NCBI RefSeq assembly: GCF_001995215.1
Contig: NZ_MUXN01000010.1
Span: 1 to 64,000 of the forward strand
DNA: 64,000 nt
From: Amycolatopsis azurea DSM 43854
GTDB taxonomy: Bacteria > Actinomycetota > Actinomycetes > Mycobacteriales > Pseudonocardiaceae
Direction of reading: 5' to 3'
The notes below the pieces were generated by a model. That model was given only the letters and a program-made list of their open reading frames with translations, had not been told where the DNA came from and ran no database searches. Numbering within the stretch: the first letter of the stretch is position 1; each line of letters starts with the position of its first letter. Positions 45,601-52,138 of this stretch are shown here, piece after piece. A program made the position numbers and the translations under genes.

Positions 45601-46565
45601 TGATGCGCGCGCATCTCCTTCAACGCGCCCGCGACCCGCGCGGTCAGCCCGGTCCCCGAGTCCTCCGGGAGCACCGTGACCCGCAGTGGCAGCACGTTGA
45701 CCGCCATCGCCGGGGTCCGCAGCGCGGCGCCTTCGCGGCACATCAACGGCATCGCGAAGACGACGTCGGTCCAGCCGAGCACGCGGTGCAGGAAGGCGGC
45801 GTAGCAGGCGATCAGCGCGTCGCCCCAGGTCGTCCCAGCGCGTTTGCCCAGCTCACGCAGGCGTGCCAAGTCCGAAGCGGGCAGCACCGACCGCGCGGTC
45901 ACCGTGGTCTCCGGAGGGCCCGACGCGCTGCCGCCGTCGTCGAGATCCGGCAACGGCGTGAACCGTTCGCGCCAGTACTCGCGATCCCGCTCGAACCGTT
46001 CGCTCTCACGGTATTCGCGATCGGCCTCGACGAGATCGGCGAACCGGGCGAACGTCGAGGGCGGCACGTCCTTCCCTGTCACAGCGGCGGTGTAGCGGGC
46101 CGCTGTCCTGCGAGCGAGCATGGCCGCGGTGTAGCCGTCGAACACCAAGTGGTGCCCGAGCTGGGTGAACCACACCCGCGACTCCGAAAGCCGCAGCACG
46201 AGGTGGGCGAACAACGGCCGGTCCACCATGCCCCGGCACGCCTCGGCGACCCGTCGGCGTTCAGCGTCCACCCGCGCGTGCGCCGCGGTCTCCGGATCGG
46301 CCTCACCACGCAGGTCGACGACGTCCGGTAGCGGCATCTCGTCGTCCGACACGACCTGACGCGGACCGTCAGGCGTCTCGAAGATCCGCAGCCGCAGACT
46401 GTCCGCCTCTTCGGCGGTCGCCCGAATGGCTTCCGCGAGCACGACGAGGTCGACAGGCTGGTCTCCCGCGATCTCGATGACGTCACCGACGACGTAGTAG
46501 GGCGAGTCGGGCTCCAGGCGCTGCGCGGTCCAGATCCCGAGCTGGGCTCCGGTGAGGGTCAGCAT
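36609..46565 (-). CDS. Two-module siderophore NRPS, C-A-PCP-E-C-A-PCP-E-C
   Basis: The 3318-aa assembly line shows these domains. C1 (residues about 1-430; HHLVFDG at ~139) probably accepts dihydroxybenzoyl from the stand-alone carrier. A1 spans about 450-940 (YVIFTSGSTGRPKG ~590; YRTGDLVRW ~820), PCP1 has Ser973 in LGGDSIT. E1 is about 1000-1400 (HHLAVDGVSWR, NYLGRF). C2 is about 1480-1900 (HHALLDG), A2 about 1930-2400 (TSGTTGKPKG), PCP2 has Ser2445. E2 is about 2480-2860 (HHLIADAVTWR). A final C3 runs from about 2915 to the end (HHLLSDG). No thioesterase, reductase or third A-PCP follows. Hand alignment gives A1 binding residues D-S-D-D-V-G-M-V-D, which suggests a basic amino acid, and A2 residues D-V-W-N-F-V-A-I-N, unassigned. 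The ATG overlaps the ATPase stop by 7 bp; the open frame beyond it is not coding for NRPS sequence. Confidence 0.9.
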   Translation of the reverse strand: MLTLTGAQLGIWTAQRLEPDSPYYVVGDVIEIAGDQPVDLVVLAEAIRATAEEADSLRLRIFETPDGPRQVVSDDEMPLPDVVDLRGEADPETAAHARVDAERRRVAEACRGMVDRPLFAHLVLRLSESRVWFTQLGHHLVFDGYTAAMLARRTAARYTAAVTGKDVPPSTFARFADLVEADREYRESERFERDREYWRERFTPLPDLDDGGSASGPPETTVTARSVLPASDLARLRELGKRAGTTWGDALIACYAAFLHRVLGWTDVVFAMPLMCREGAALRTPAMAVNVLPLRVTVLPEDSGTGLTARVAGALKEMRAHQRYRGEDLPQDLAVPGAGALLHGRGINLKAFDLKLDFAGSHGTMRNVAGGPPEDMGLSVLPTSDGGLLLGFEVDARTHDQAAVDAKLTALRCLITALTEPDGPVVGGADLVPAGERDTLLAAWSTPAPDGELLDVPELLARLDPGQAALVSGDERLTGGELVTRVHRLARALRARGIGADDVVALALPRSADLVVVLLAVLDAGAAFLPLDLAHPVERLRELAAEAGAVLTVAHDPEIVPGPQLLLGETDLSTLDSSPLDIQRHPEHLAYVIFTSGSTGRPKGVLGRVGGLATLLRHHRATTVAETERAAGRRLRVAHTYSFAFDSALDQLMWLLFGHELHVYGTDVARDADELLAAFARDRIDVVDTTPSMAAPLIEAGLLDGPDRPALLVLGGEATPPALWRKVAESGVRARNMYGPTEATVDGAGSWLDDGEPTIGTAVPGTAVRVLDAALRPAPAGSPGELYLAGPHLARGYLGRPGATAERFVADPFGAPGDRMYRTGDLVRWVSGRGLEYLGRRDGQVKVRGHRVELGEVEAALAAVPGVRAAAAAVRGPRLVGYVVGEVVPDDVRAELAGRVPEHLVPAAVVVLDALPLTSNGKIDRVALPAPRAAAGRAAATDRERLLCATIAEVIGVDEVAVDDDFFALGGDSITAISVSSRLRAHGLDLRPRDLLARRSFEALAAASAEIGGPVESPDEPIGEVPAPPIVRALLDPHPDVATVAGYTQWTAIRLDEDLPPHLLIEGVQTLLDHHDVLRLHLEDEMRVRERGAVKASDVVIETTGDPVEVAADLAASLDLRAGVLRVALLPDHLVILIHHLAVDGVSWRVLLPDLRAACAGEPLEPTGTSWRQHALLLAEQGTSGARRGELDHWRVALDGPRLGHRPLDRTADTVATARRSVTLASPEQTEAVLDSLPAAYRAGPDDVLLAALVLALRSWRDAPVEAETVSLEGHGRDQDGLDLSRTVGWFTAEHPLRVPAAAVAATTDFASALAGGDAAGKLLRAAKEAKRAVPDGVGFGVLRYLDPLTRDELAAVPPPDVVLNYLGRFAALPGTGWRLPEEDPFAVTEPDAKSLEQVLALNCFVREGGSPRLAVEWTAAGGVLDAESVEALQESWAKALEALAAHAARIGPDGGGLTPSDLPLVGLDQADIDALERLGRVEDVLPATPLQTGLSFHTLARGTEDTDVYVVQAVTLLSGALDAGRMREAAAEVLRRHPALRVHLHTTDAGEVVQVVPADVTLDWRFASASPEEVAAECRAELARPFDPATPPLIRFLLLTLGPDEHRLVLTNHHALLDGWSMPLVGRSLLATYAELGGGPAVPVAPPLSEYHRVLGERDPDAALEAWREALAGLDEGTRLAPASLESTVERPERVIVELGGEFSERLRVFARERGITPTTVFQTAWGVLLARLTGRRDVVFGCPVSGRPADVPGVERMIGQLGSTIPVRVRFDAADTAVTVLERVHTESVRLSDHHHTGLPDIQRAAGVGDLFDTMLVMENFPLSSRARTTLAPGLDLVGVDITDATHYPLTVIVLPGDEFTVGLGYQPQAFTRDEAESYGRWLRAVLHEIVADPARPVSRLRALDADEERAMLRLGEGPEPRRERGGMLEEFGRWVRETPDAEAVVCRDRSLTYAELDRRANRLANSLIEAGVKPQDPVAVLLRRDVDLVVALFGVVKAGAVHVPMDPDYPADRLAYMLGDIKPAAAVSTSDVEDLPVIHPDHLSTEDTDPAVRLGEDALAYVIYTSGTTGKPKGVAVPHRGVPSLIALQEDIVGIGAAERYLHFASTSFDVAFWQFMLPLLSGGTSVIAPEEVRVSGDDLLAYAAEHQVTGLNLLPSFLSAMPDDATVDPDVFFVVGAERLDPELARRWGNRRALFNAYGPTEVTINSVTWHYDPADPGPLPIGRPDPEVRAYVLDGGLLPVGTNVTGELYLAGPKLAQGYVGRAALTAERFVADPFGPPGERMYRTGDLVRWRPDGQIVFLGRADHQVKLRGFRIELGEIETALTAHDDVRASAVIVREDRLVAYVVPVDGAEPEPAALREYLAAELPAYMVPTAFVALDRLPLGPSGKLDRAALPAPEARADGGREPATPAEAVLLRVVRELLGPDVGLDDGFLDAGGDSIASLRVVSRARREGLHLTARDVFEGGTVAGIAARCGEPERSEEAHVVGDAPLTPIMRDLLLRAGKAADGFCQWVEICVPSADDEPRWRSVLDAVLARHDVLRAHLVEDALRVPDVGAVTSADVLTTVQVSGDPRAALDAQVEQIVARMDPRTGPLLQAVLMDAGEERPGRLLLVAHHLIADAVTWRVLLDDVEQTFHGNTLPRRGQSFLGWARSLRTAAPHREDETPYWQGIAAAPVTPLGRTRLDPARDTVATARHHRIDVGADTTRAVLTALPTAYRTGPDTVLLTALARAVAAWRGTEADLLVAVESHGRPGHSPDFAGTVDLAQTAGWFTAVHPARIAPPTGPLPDALRAVRDHLRAAGDGLGHGILGAPGPRPEIAWNYLGRFPAPPVTETPWQRPPDADPLGSGGGAEMPLPYALTVNAMVPDGGTLGVRFTWPSALFTEDEVVVLGEHFRRALDELAADVPGPGEVLPLTPLQEVILRESRTAEEDPYPVQAAFTLSGDLDVEALRTAAAALVRRQPNLGAVFPPSHEVQVIPAEPRAGFRVREVPDVSEVDTALDEELAEPFDLANGPLWRVTVLRHGPGRQTLVLTSHHLLSDGWSAPRILGELFALYAGKPLPEPVPPTRYTRLLAAADHSADVRAWRAELDGLPEGDHLPRTGGAPEPALFTVDGRLVAELTRLGAARGLTVNTLLQGAWAAVLANHAGRPDVSFGVMTSNRSSDVDGVEEIIGLLANSVPVRARFTGTVAETLADLQARQQAMAGHHRMGLPELASLAGRRRLFDSLLVFENYPVDPAKLREPAPGLTVTGTRFRERTHHPVSVTVVPGEDGWEGVLYAGEAQPLADDLVRFLRELPSWLDGDAAGFVGQR

Positions 46566-47335
46566 GAGGGCACCACCATCGGGGTTCCGGTCACCGGGTC
46601 GGGCACGACGACACTGGGGAGATCGAAGACCTCCTTCATCAGCTCCGCGTCGACGATGTCGGCGGGCGCGCCTTCGGCGACGATCCGGCCTTCCCGCAAC
46701 GCGACGAGGTGGTCGGCGTAACGGCAGGCCTGGTTGATGTCGTGCAGGACGGCGATCACCGTGCGGCCCTCGTCGCGCAGCCGTGCCAGCAGGTTCAGCA
46801 GCTGGTACTGGTGCGCGATGTCGAGGAACGACGTCGGTTCGTCGAGCAGCAGGTACGGCGTCTTCTGCGCCAGCACCAGCGCCACCCACACGCGCTGACG
46901 CTGTCCGCCGGAGAGTTCCTGCACCGGCCGGTCGGCCAGCCCCGCCACCCCGGCCGCGGTCATCGCCTCGATCACCGCGCGTTCGTCCTCTTCGGACCAC
47001 GACGCGAACAGCGACTGGTGCGGGAACCGGCCGCGTGCGACCAGTTGCCGGACGCGGACGTCCTCCGGCGCGACCGGATCCTGCGGCAGGAAACCGAGTT
47101 CTCGAGCCAAAGCCTTGCCGTGGAAGGAACCGACGGCCTTGCCGTCGAGCCGCACCTCACCGCTCGCCGGGTTCAACAGCCGGACGAACGCGCGCAGCAA
47201 GGTGGACTTGCCGCACGCGTTCGGTCCGACGACGGCGGTGAACGCGCGGTCGGGCACGTCGAGGCTCAGCCGGGTCGACACGATCCGGTCGCCGTAGCGC
47301 AGGGTCAGCTCCCGCGCGGTCAAGCGGGCACTCAT
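46559..47335 (-). CDS. Ferric-siderophore ABC importer ATPase (FepC/FecE type)
   Basis: The 258-aa ATPase has Walker A GPNACGKST (residues near 37), Q-loop region LGFLPQDPVAPEDV, signature LSGGQRQRVWVA, Walker B YLLLDEPTSFLD and the switch His in VLHDINQA. LDIAHQYQLL is a hallmark of iron-siderophore ATPases. The ATG overlaps the permease stop (ATGA) and the end overlaps the NRPS start by 7 bp. It should power re-entry of the ferric siderophore. Confidence 0.93.
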   Translation of the reverse strand: MSARLTARELTLRYGDRIVSTRLSLDVPDRAFTAVVGPNACGKSTLLRAFVRLLNPASGEVRLDGKAVGSFHGKALARELGFLPQDPVAPEDVRVRQLVARGRFPHQSLFASWSEEDERAVIEAMTAAGVAGLADRPVQELSGGQRQRVWVALVLAQKTPYLLLDEPTSFLDIAHQYQLLNLLARLRDEGRTVIAVLHDINQACRYADHLVALREGRIVAEGAPADIVDAELMKEVFDLPSVVVPDPVTGTPMVVPSC

Positions 47336-48372
47336 GTGCGCCGTACCTCCTTGGTGAGCAGCCAGATCAGGTAGCCGCCGCCGATCACGGTGCTGACCAC
47401 ACCGACCGGCAGCGATTCCGGCGCGAGCAACATCTGGGCGGCCAGGTCGGCGCCGGTCAGCAGCACGGCGCCGGTGAGGGCGGCGGGCAGCAGGCCGATG
47501 CCGGGTGTGCGGGCCAGCCGCCGCCCGATCTGCGGGGCCGCCAGCGCGATGAACGCGATCGGCCCGGCGACGGCGGTGACCGTGGCGGTGCAGCCGACCC
47601 CGATCAGCACCAGGACCAGCCGCAGCCGGTCCCAGCGGACACCGGTGGTGACCGCCAGTTCGCCGCCGAGCGCGGCCTGGTGCAACGCGGGTGCCCGGGT
47701 GAACAGCACGGCGAACAGCACCGCGAGCACCCCGAACGGGATGGCGACGTCGTCCCAGCCGACCCCGTTGAGGGAACCGGCGTTCCAGCCGACCGCCGCG
47801 ATCGCGATCTCGAGCTCGGCGCGCAGCACGATCCACGAGTTGAGCGCCATCAGCATCGCGTTGATCGCGATGCCGATGACGATCAGCCGCAGGCCGGAAA
47901 GTCCGCCACCGAGCGACAGCGCGTACACGACGGCCGCCGTGATCACCCCGCCCAGCACCGAACCGATCGTCAGCTGGGTCGACGTCCCCGAAAGCACGGT
48001 GATCGCGAACAGCGCGCCGGTGTAGGCGCCGGCGTCGAGGCCGATCACGTCCGGGCTGCCGAGCGGATTACGGGTGATGCTCTGGAAGATCGCGCCCGCC
48101 AGGCCGAGCGCGGCACCGAAGACCAGTCCGGCCAGCACCCGCGGCAGGCGCCATTCCCGGATGACGACGCCGGGGCCGCCGCCGGAACCGGTGAGCGCGG
48201 CGAACACGCGGGCGGGACTCGCCCACGCCGCGCCGTAGCAGAGCCCGAGCAGCGTCAGCCCGGCGATGACCACGAGCATCGCGACGAGGAACCAGAGGGT
48301 GCGGCGTTCGATCCGGGCGGAGAACCGCCCGCGCCGCACGACGAGTGTGCTCGCTTCTTTCACGGTGTTCAC
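47332..48372 (-). CDS. FecCD-type ferric-siderophore permease (FepG-like)
   Basis: The 346-aa membrane protein has the RLPRVLAGLVFGAALGLAGAIFQSITRNPLGSPDVIGL block, several further helices, the ATPase contact loop GVRWDRLRLV and FIALAAPQIGRRLARTPG at the end. It pairs with the next-upstream permease. The GTG at 48372 overlaps that gene's stop (GTGA). Confidence 0.92.
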   Translation of the reverse strand: MNTVKEASTLVVRRGRFSARIERRTLWFLVAMLVVIAGLTLLGLCYGAAWASPARVFAALTGSGGGPGVVIREWRLPRVLAGLVFGAALGLAGAIFQSITRNPLGSPDVIGLDAGAYTGALFAITVLSGTSTQLTIGSVLGGVITAAVVYALSLGGGLSGLRLIVIGIAINAMLMALNSWIVLRAELEIAIAAVGWNAGSLNGVGWDDVAIPFGVLAVLFAVLFTRAPALHQAALGGELAVTTGVRWDRLRLVLVLIGVGCTATVTAVAGPIAFIALAAPQIGRRLARTPGIGLLPAALTGAVLLTGADLAAQMLLAPESLPVGVVSTVIGGGYLIWLLTKEVRRT

Positions 48373-49352
48373 AGCGGCGCCGCCCCGTATTTGCGGACGG
48401 CCCAGATCAGCACCGGGCCGCCGAGGAACGCGGTCACGATCGCGACCGGGACCTCGCCGGTCGGCAGCAGGACCCGGGAGCCGACGTCCGCGGCCAGCAT
48501 CAGGACCGGGCCGAGCAGCGCGGCGTACGCGATCAGCCACGGGATCGACGCGCCCGCCACCCGCCGGGCCAGATGCGGCACGATCAGCCCGACGAACAGG
48601 ATCGGCCCGGCCAGCGCGGTCGCCGCGCCCGCCATCAGCGTGATCAACAGCAGGGTGATCGCCCGGACGCGCGCGACGTTCGCGCCGAGTGTGTGCGCGA
48701 CCGTCTCACCGAGCGCGATGGCGTTGAGCTGACGGCTCACCGCGAACGCGCCCAGCAGGGACAGGCCGATGACGATCAGCGGGACCGTGGTCGGTGCCTG
48801 CTCGCGGCCCGCGAGCGAACCCACCGACCAGAACCGGTAGACGTCGAAGGTGTCCGGGAACAGCAGCCGCAGGCCGAGGGTGAGGCCCAGCAGCACCGCG
48901 CTCAGCGCGGTCCCGGCGAGCACCAGCCGCAACGGCGACCGGCTGCCGACGGCGTACACCAGCGTCGAGGCGCCGACGGCGCCCACCACGGCCAGGCCCA
49001 GTTCGGCGGGCGCCGACGCGGCGAGACCGAACGACGACCCCACCGCGATGGCGAACCCGGCCCCGGCGGTCACGCCGAGCACACCGGGTTCGGCCAGTGC
49101 GTTGCGCGACAGGGCCTGCACGAGCACCCCGCCGACGGCGAGCGCAGCGCCGACCCCGATCGCGAGTACCGCCCTCGGCATGCGGATGTCCAGGACCACG
49201 GCCCGGTCACTCGGATTCCCGTCGCCCAGCAGGGCGCGCACGACCTCGCCGGGGGCGATGGCGTGCGCGCCGATGCCGACGCTCAGCACGGCGACCACGA
49301 CGAGCCCGAGCAGTGCGGCGCCGAGCAGCGCGGACCGCCCGGTGGTGGTCAC
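48369..49352 (-). CDS. FecCD-type ferric-siderophore permease (FepD-like)
   Basis: The 327-aa channel subunit shows RMPRAVLAIGVGAALAVGGVLVQALSRNALAEPGVLGV, the ATPase loop AHTLGANVARVRAI and FVGLIVPHLARRVAG. About nine to ten helices are predicted. It starts with GTG at 49352, overlapping the binding-protein stop, so all four importer genes are translationally linked. Confidence 0.92.
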   Translation of the reverse strand: MTTTGRSALLGAALLGLVVVAVLSVGIGAHAIAPGEVVRALLGDGNPSDRAVVLDIRMPRAVLAIGVGAALAVGGVLVQALSRNALAEPGVLGVTAGAGFAIAVGSSFGLAASAPAELGLAVVGAVGASTLVYAVGSRSPLRLVLAGTALSAVLLGLTLGLRLLFPDTFDVYRFWSVGSLAGREQAPTTVPLIVIGLSLLGAFAVSRQLNAIALGETVAHTLGANVARVRAITLLLITLMAGAATALAGPILFVGLIVPHLARRVAGASIPWLIAYAALLGPVLMLAADVGSRVLLPTGEVPVAIVTAFLGGPVLIWAVRKYGAAPL

Positions 49353-50353
49353 TTCTGCAGCAGCGGCGCGAACGCCTGGTCGACGGCGTCCAAAGTGGAC
49401 GTCGCGGCCCGGTAGGTGGCGGCCTCGGTGTAGCGGAAGGGGTAGACCTTGCCCGCCTTCACCGCGGGGAGTTCCTTCCACAGCGGCGAGTCGAGGACGT
49501 ACTTGACCGGCGCGGGCACGGAACCGTCGGCGCTGACCGAGTAGGTGATCGCGTCGGCCTCGGCGAACGCGGTCGGCAGCTCTTCGATCGACGGGTACTC
49601 GCTGACGTCCTTGGAGCCGCCGCCCTTGACCTTCACCTGGCCGTAGTAGGTGGCGCCGATGTCCTGGGCGATGTTGGTGCCCCAGGAACCGTTGAACTCA
49701 CGCTGGAAGTTGCCCTTGGCGACCTCGCCGTACGCTCCGACGTGACCCAGTTTCAGCTGCGGCACCACGGACTTGTACTTCTCGGCCAGTCCCTTGGCCT
49801 TCGTCTCGTACGCGGTCTTGAGCGCGTCGAATCCGGAGGCCGCGCCGGCGGCGTCGGCCTGCTTGCGGGAGAGGTCACGCCACATCGACGGCACCGACGG
49901 GCCGATCGCCACGACCGGGGCGATCGCTTCGAGCCGCTTGATGTCGATGTCGGCGAGCACCGGCTTCGGCACGCCGATGACGATGAGGTCCGGATCCGCC
50001 TGCGCGATCGCCTCGTAGTTCGTCTCCGACGCCGCCTCGCCCGCGACCTTCGCCAGCTCGTCGTACTTCTTGCGCTCCTGCTCGTTGAACAGCGGGATGC
50101 CGCGCTTCCAGCTGGAGACCCCGACCAGCGGCGCGCCGGCTTCGAGCAGCGCGGGCACGGCGTACCCGGTGGCGATGACCCGCTTCGGCGAAACCGGGAT
50201 GGTGATCTGGCCGTTGTCGGCCGCGAACACCCGCGTCTGGCCGCCTTCGGCCGCCTTGCCGTCTTCGCCGGAGCCACAGGCGGTGGCCGCGGTCGCGACC
50301 GTCAACGCGAGCGCGAGCGCTCCGGTGAGCCGGCGAGTTCTAGTGGTGCGCAT
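49349..50353 (-). CDS. Ferric-siderophore-binding lipoprotein (FecB/FepB type)
   Basis: The 334-aa receptor has a lipoprotein signal ending in TAATAC before GSGEDG and the periplasmic-binding-protein fold of the TroA/FecB superfamily: KRVIATGYAVPALLEAGAPLVGVS, ADPDLIVIGVPKPVLADIDIKRLEAIAPVVAIG, and WKELPAVKAGKVYPF. It should bind the ferric siderophore. A 31-bp gap separates it from the upstream reductase gene. Confidence 0.92.
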   Translation of the reverse strand: MRTTRTRRLTGALALALTVATAATACGSGEDGKAAEGGQTRVFAADNGQITIPVSPKRVIATGYAVPALLEAGAPLVGVSSWKRGIPLFNEQERKKYDELAKVAGEAASETNYEAIAQADPDLIVIGVPKPVLADIDIKRLEAIAPVVAIGPSVPSMWRDLSRKQADAAGAASGFDALKTAYETKAKGLAEKYKSVVPQLKLGHVGAYGEVAKGNFQREFNGSWGTNIAQDIGATYYGQVKVKGGGSKDVSEYPSIEELPTAFAEADAITYSVSADGSVPAPVKYVLDSPLWKELPAVKAGKVYPFRYTEAATYRAATSTLDAVDQAFAPLLQK

Positions 50354-50384
50354 GGGTTTTCCTCGTTTTTCTTCTGCGTGGGGA

Positions 50385-51239
50385 TCAGTGGTCGTGCTCG
50401 TCGTCGAAGTCGGCGACCCCGCGTTTCCAGTACCCGGTCACGTCGTGGTCGTCCTTGCCGAGCCCGAGGTCGTTCTTGAGCCAGCGGCGCAGCGGTTTGA
50501 TCTGCCCCGCCTCCCCCGCGACCCAGGCGTAGAGCCGTTCCCCGGCGGGGACCTCGATCGTCTGGACCGCGCGAGCGAGTACGTCCGAGGCGCCCGGCGC
50601 GACGTCGCCCCGGTGCAGCCAGTGCACCTCGACGTCCTCGGGCGCGGACAGCTCGATCTCCTCGCTCGCGTCGGTGACCTCGATGAACGCCCAGCCCGCG
50701 GCGGTGCGCGGCAGTTCTTCGAGCCAGCGTGCGATCGCGGGCAGCGCGGTGAGGTCACCGGCGAGCAGGTAGCGGTCGTAGGTGTGCGGCACGATCAGCC
50801 CGCCGGGCGGACCGGCGACGTGCACCGGCGTGCCGGGGGTGGCCTTCTCGGCCCAGCCGGAACCGAGTCCGCCCTCGTGCAGCGCGACGTCGAGGTCGAG
50901 TTCGCCGGAAGCCGGGTCGTACCGGCGGACGGTGTACTCGCGCGACGTCGGCGACGGCTTCGGCCAGCGCAGCATGTCGCCGTCCTGCACCGGCAGCCGC
51001 GGCTCGGCGTCCAGTTCGGGGAACAGGAGCTTGACGTGCTCGTCGGGCGAATGCGCCTCGAAGCCCGCCGTCCCGGGTCCGCCGAGCGTGACGCGGAGCA
51101 GGCCGGAACCGATCATCCCGGTGCGCACGACTTCGGCCTGCCGGACGCGGATCGGGTACGGGACCTTCTCCGCGTGCGCGCCCTCGCGGACTTCGGCGAT
51201 GCGTTCGAGGTGCCGGTGACGGTGGTCGGCGCGGCTCAC
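50385..51239 (-). CDS. Siderophore-interacting protein (FAD-dependent ferric reductase)
   Basis: The 284-aa enzyme belongs to the SIP/ViuB family that reduces ferric siderophores in the cytoplasm, releasing iron. It has a FAD-binding domain with SREYTVRRYDP (the RxYTxR-like motif), GPPGGLIVP, then YLLAGDLTALPAIARWLEELP, and a C-terminal YAWVAGEAGQIKPLRRWL plus YWKRGVADFD, diagnostic of the family. The GTG at 51239 overlaps the aryl carrier stop. It is embedded in the dhb operon, so it is iron-regulated. Confidence 0.92.
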   Translation of the reverse strand: MSRADHRHRHLERIAEVREGAHAEKVPYPIRVRQAEVVRTGMIGSGLLRVTLGGPGTAGFEAHSPDEHVKLLFPELDAEPRLPVQDGDMLRWPKPSPTSREYTVRRYDPASGELDLDVALHEGGLGSGWAEKATPGTPVHVAGPPGGLIVPHTYDRYLLAGDLTALPAIARWLEELPRTAAGWAFIEVTDASEEIELSAPEDVEVHWLHRGDVAPGASDVLARAVQTIEVPAGERLYAWVAGEAGQIKPLRRWLKNDLGLGKDDHDVTGYWKRGVADFDDEHDH

Positions 51240-51469
51240 GCGGCGCTCCCGGTGAGGACCTGGGTCCAGTGGCCGAGGGTCGGCAGCTCGGCGAGGTCGG
51301 CGAACTCCAGGTTGTCCGCGCCTTGGGTACGCCACTGCTCGACCAGGCCCATGATCCGCATCGAGTCGAGGCCGAGGTCAGTGAGGTCGGTGTCCGGCTT
51401 CAGCTCGGACGGGTCGCAGCCGAGCAGTTCGGCGACGTCGGCGTGGATCTTCTCGACAGTGAGGCTCAT
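51236..51469 (-). CDS. Stand-alone aryl carrier protein for dihydroxybenzoate
   Basis: This 77-aa carrier has the phosphopantetheine site Ser36 in LGLDSMR and a four-helix layout. It probably holds dihydroxybenzoyl loaded by the DHB-AMP ligase and hands it to C1 of the NRPS. In EntB/DhbB the carrier is fused to the isochorismatase; here its ATG follows the isochorismatase TAA directly, so the two are separate but adjacent. Confidence 0.9.
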   Translation of the reverse strand: MSLTVEKIHADVAELLGCDPSELKPDTDLTDLGLDSMRIMGLVEQWRTQGADNLEFADLAELPTLGHWTQVLTGSAA

Positions 51470-52138
51470 TTACTGTGCTCCGGCGTGGATCGGGGCCAGC
51501 GCGGTGATCGCGGCGGCCGTGGTGGTCAGGGCGCCGCAGCGCTGGGCGACGTACTCGCAGGCCTGGTCGTGGCGTTCGCGGGAGAAGTCCGCGACCGCGT
51601 CACCGACCAGGAACGGCTGGACGTCGCGCATGAACGCCTCGACGGCGGTGGCCTGGCAGCCGATGTGCGCGTACACGCCGGTGATCAGCAGCTGGTCACG
51701 GCCCGCTTCGGCGAGCTGTTCGGTGAAGGTGCTGCGCTGGAACGCGCTGTAGCGCCACTTCGTCAGCACGGTGTCGCCCGGTTTCGGGGCGAGCTCGTCC
51801 ACGACGTCGGCGGCCGCCGGATCGTCGTCGATGACCGCGCCGATGCCGTCGCCCCAGAACTCGGTGAGCAGGCCCCGGTCTTCGGCGGCCTGGTGACCGG
51901 GCTGCGCGGTGTAGAACACCGGGACACCGGCCGCGCGGGCGGCGTCGGCCAGCGCGGCGATGTTCGCGACCATCTCCGGGATCGGGGATCCCTCGTACGG
52001 CGCGAGGAAATACCGCTGCGCGTCGTGCACCAGCAGCGCGGCCCGGGCGGGATCGGGTTTCCAGCCGACCCGTCCGGCGGGCAGTTCGGCCTCCGTCGGC
52101 AGGGCGTACGGCTGGATCTTGGGCAGTGACACGTTCAC
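51470..52138 (-). CDS. dhbB: Isochorismatase without fused carrier domain
   Basis: The 222-aa enzyme hydrolyses isochorismate to 2,3-dihydro-2,3-dihydroxybenzoate and pyruvate. Its N-terminal opening [16 protein letters not shown], acid VHDAQRYFL, Lys in [12 protein letters not shown] and [23 protein letters not shown] are DhbB/EntB hallmarks. It stops where EntB would continue into its aryl carrier. The GTG start overlaps the ligase stop. Confidence 0.92.
   Translation of the reverse strand: MNVSLPKIQPYALPTEAELPAGRVGWKPDPARAALLVHDAQRYFLAPYEGSPIPEMVANIAALADAARAAGVPVFYTAQPGHQAAEDRGLLTEFWGDGIGAVIDDDPAAADVVDELAPKPGDTVLTKWRYSAFQRSTFTEQLAEAGRDQLLITGVYAHIGCQATAVEAFMRDVQPFLVGDAVADFSRERHDQACEYVAQRCGALTTTAAAITALAPIHAGAQ

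Noticed and set aside
46566..47000. Upstream extension of the NRPS
   Set aside because: The added residues are Arg/Gly-rich and overlap the ATPase gene in another frame; the C domain starts at MLTLTGAQ.
52135..52138. Frameshift between isochorismatase and ligase
   Set aside because: The GTGA overlap is a normal coupled start, used throughout this operon.
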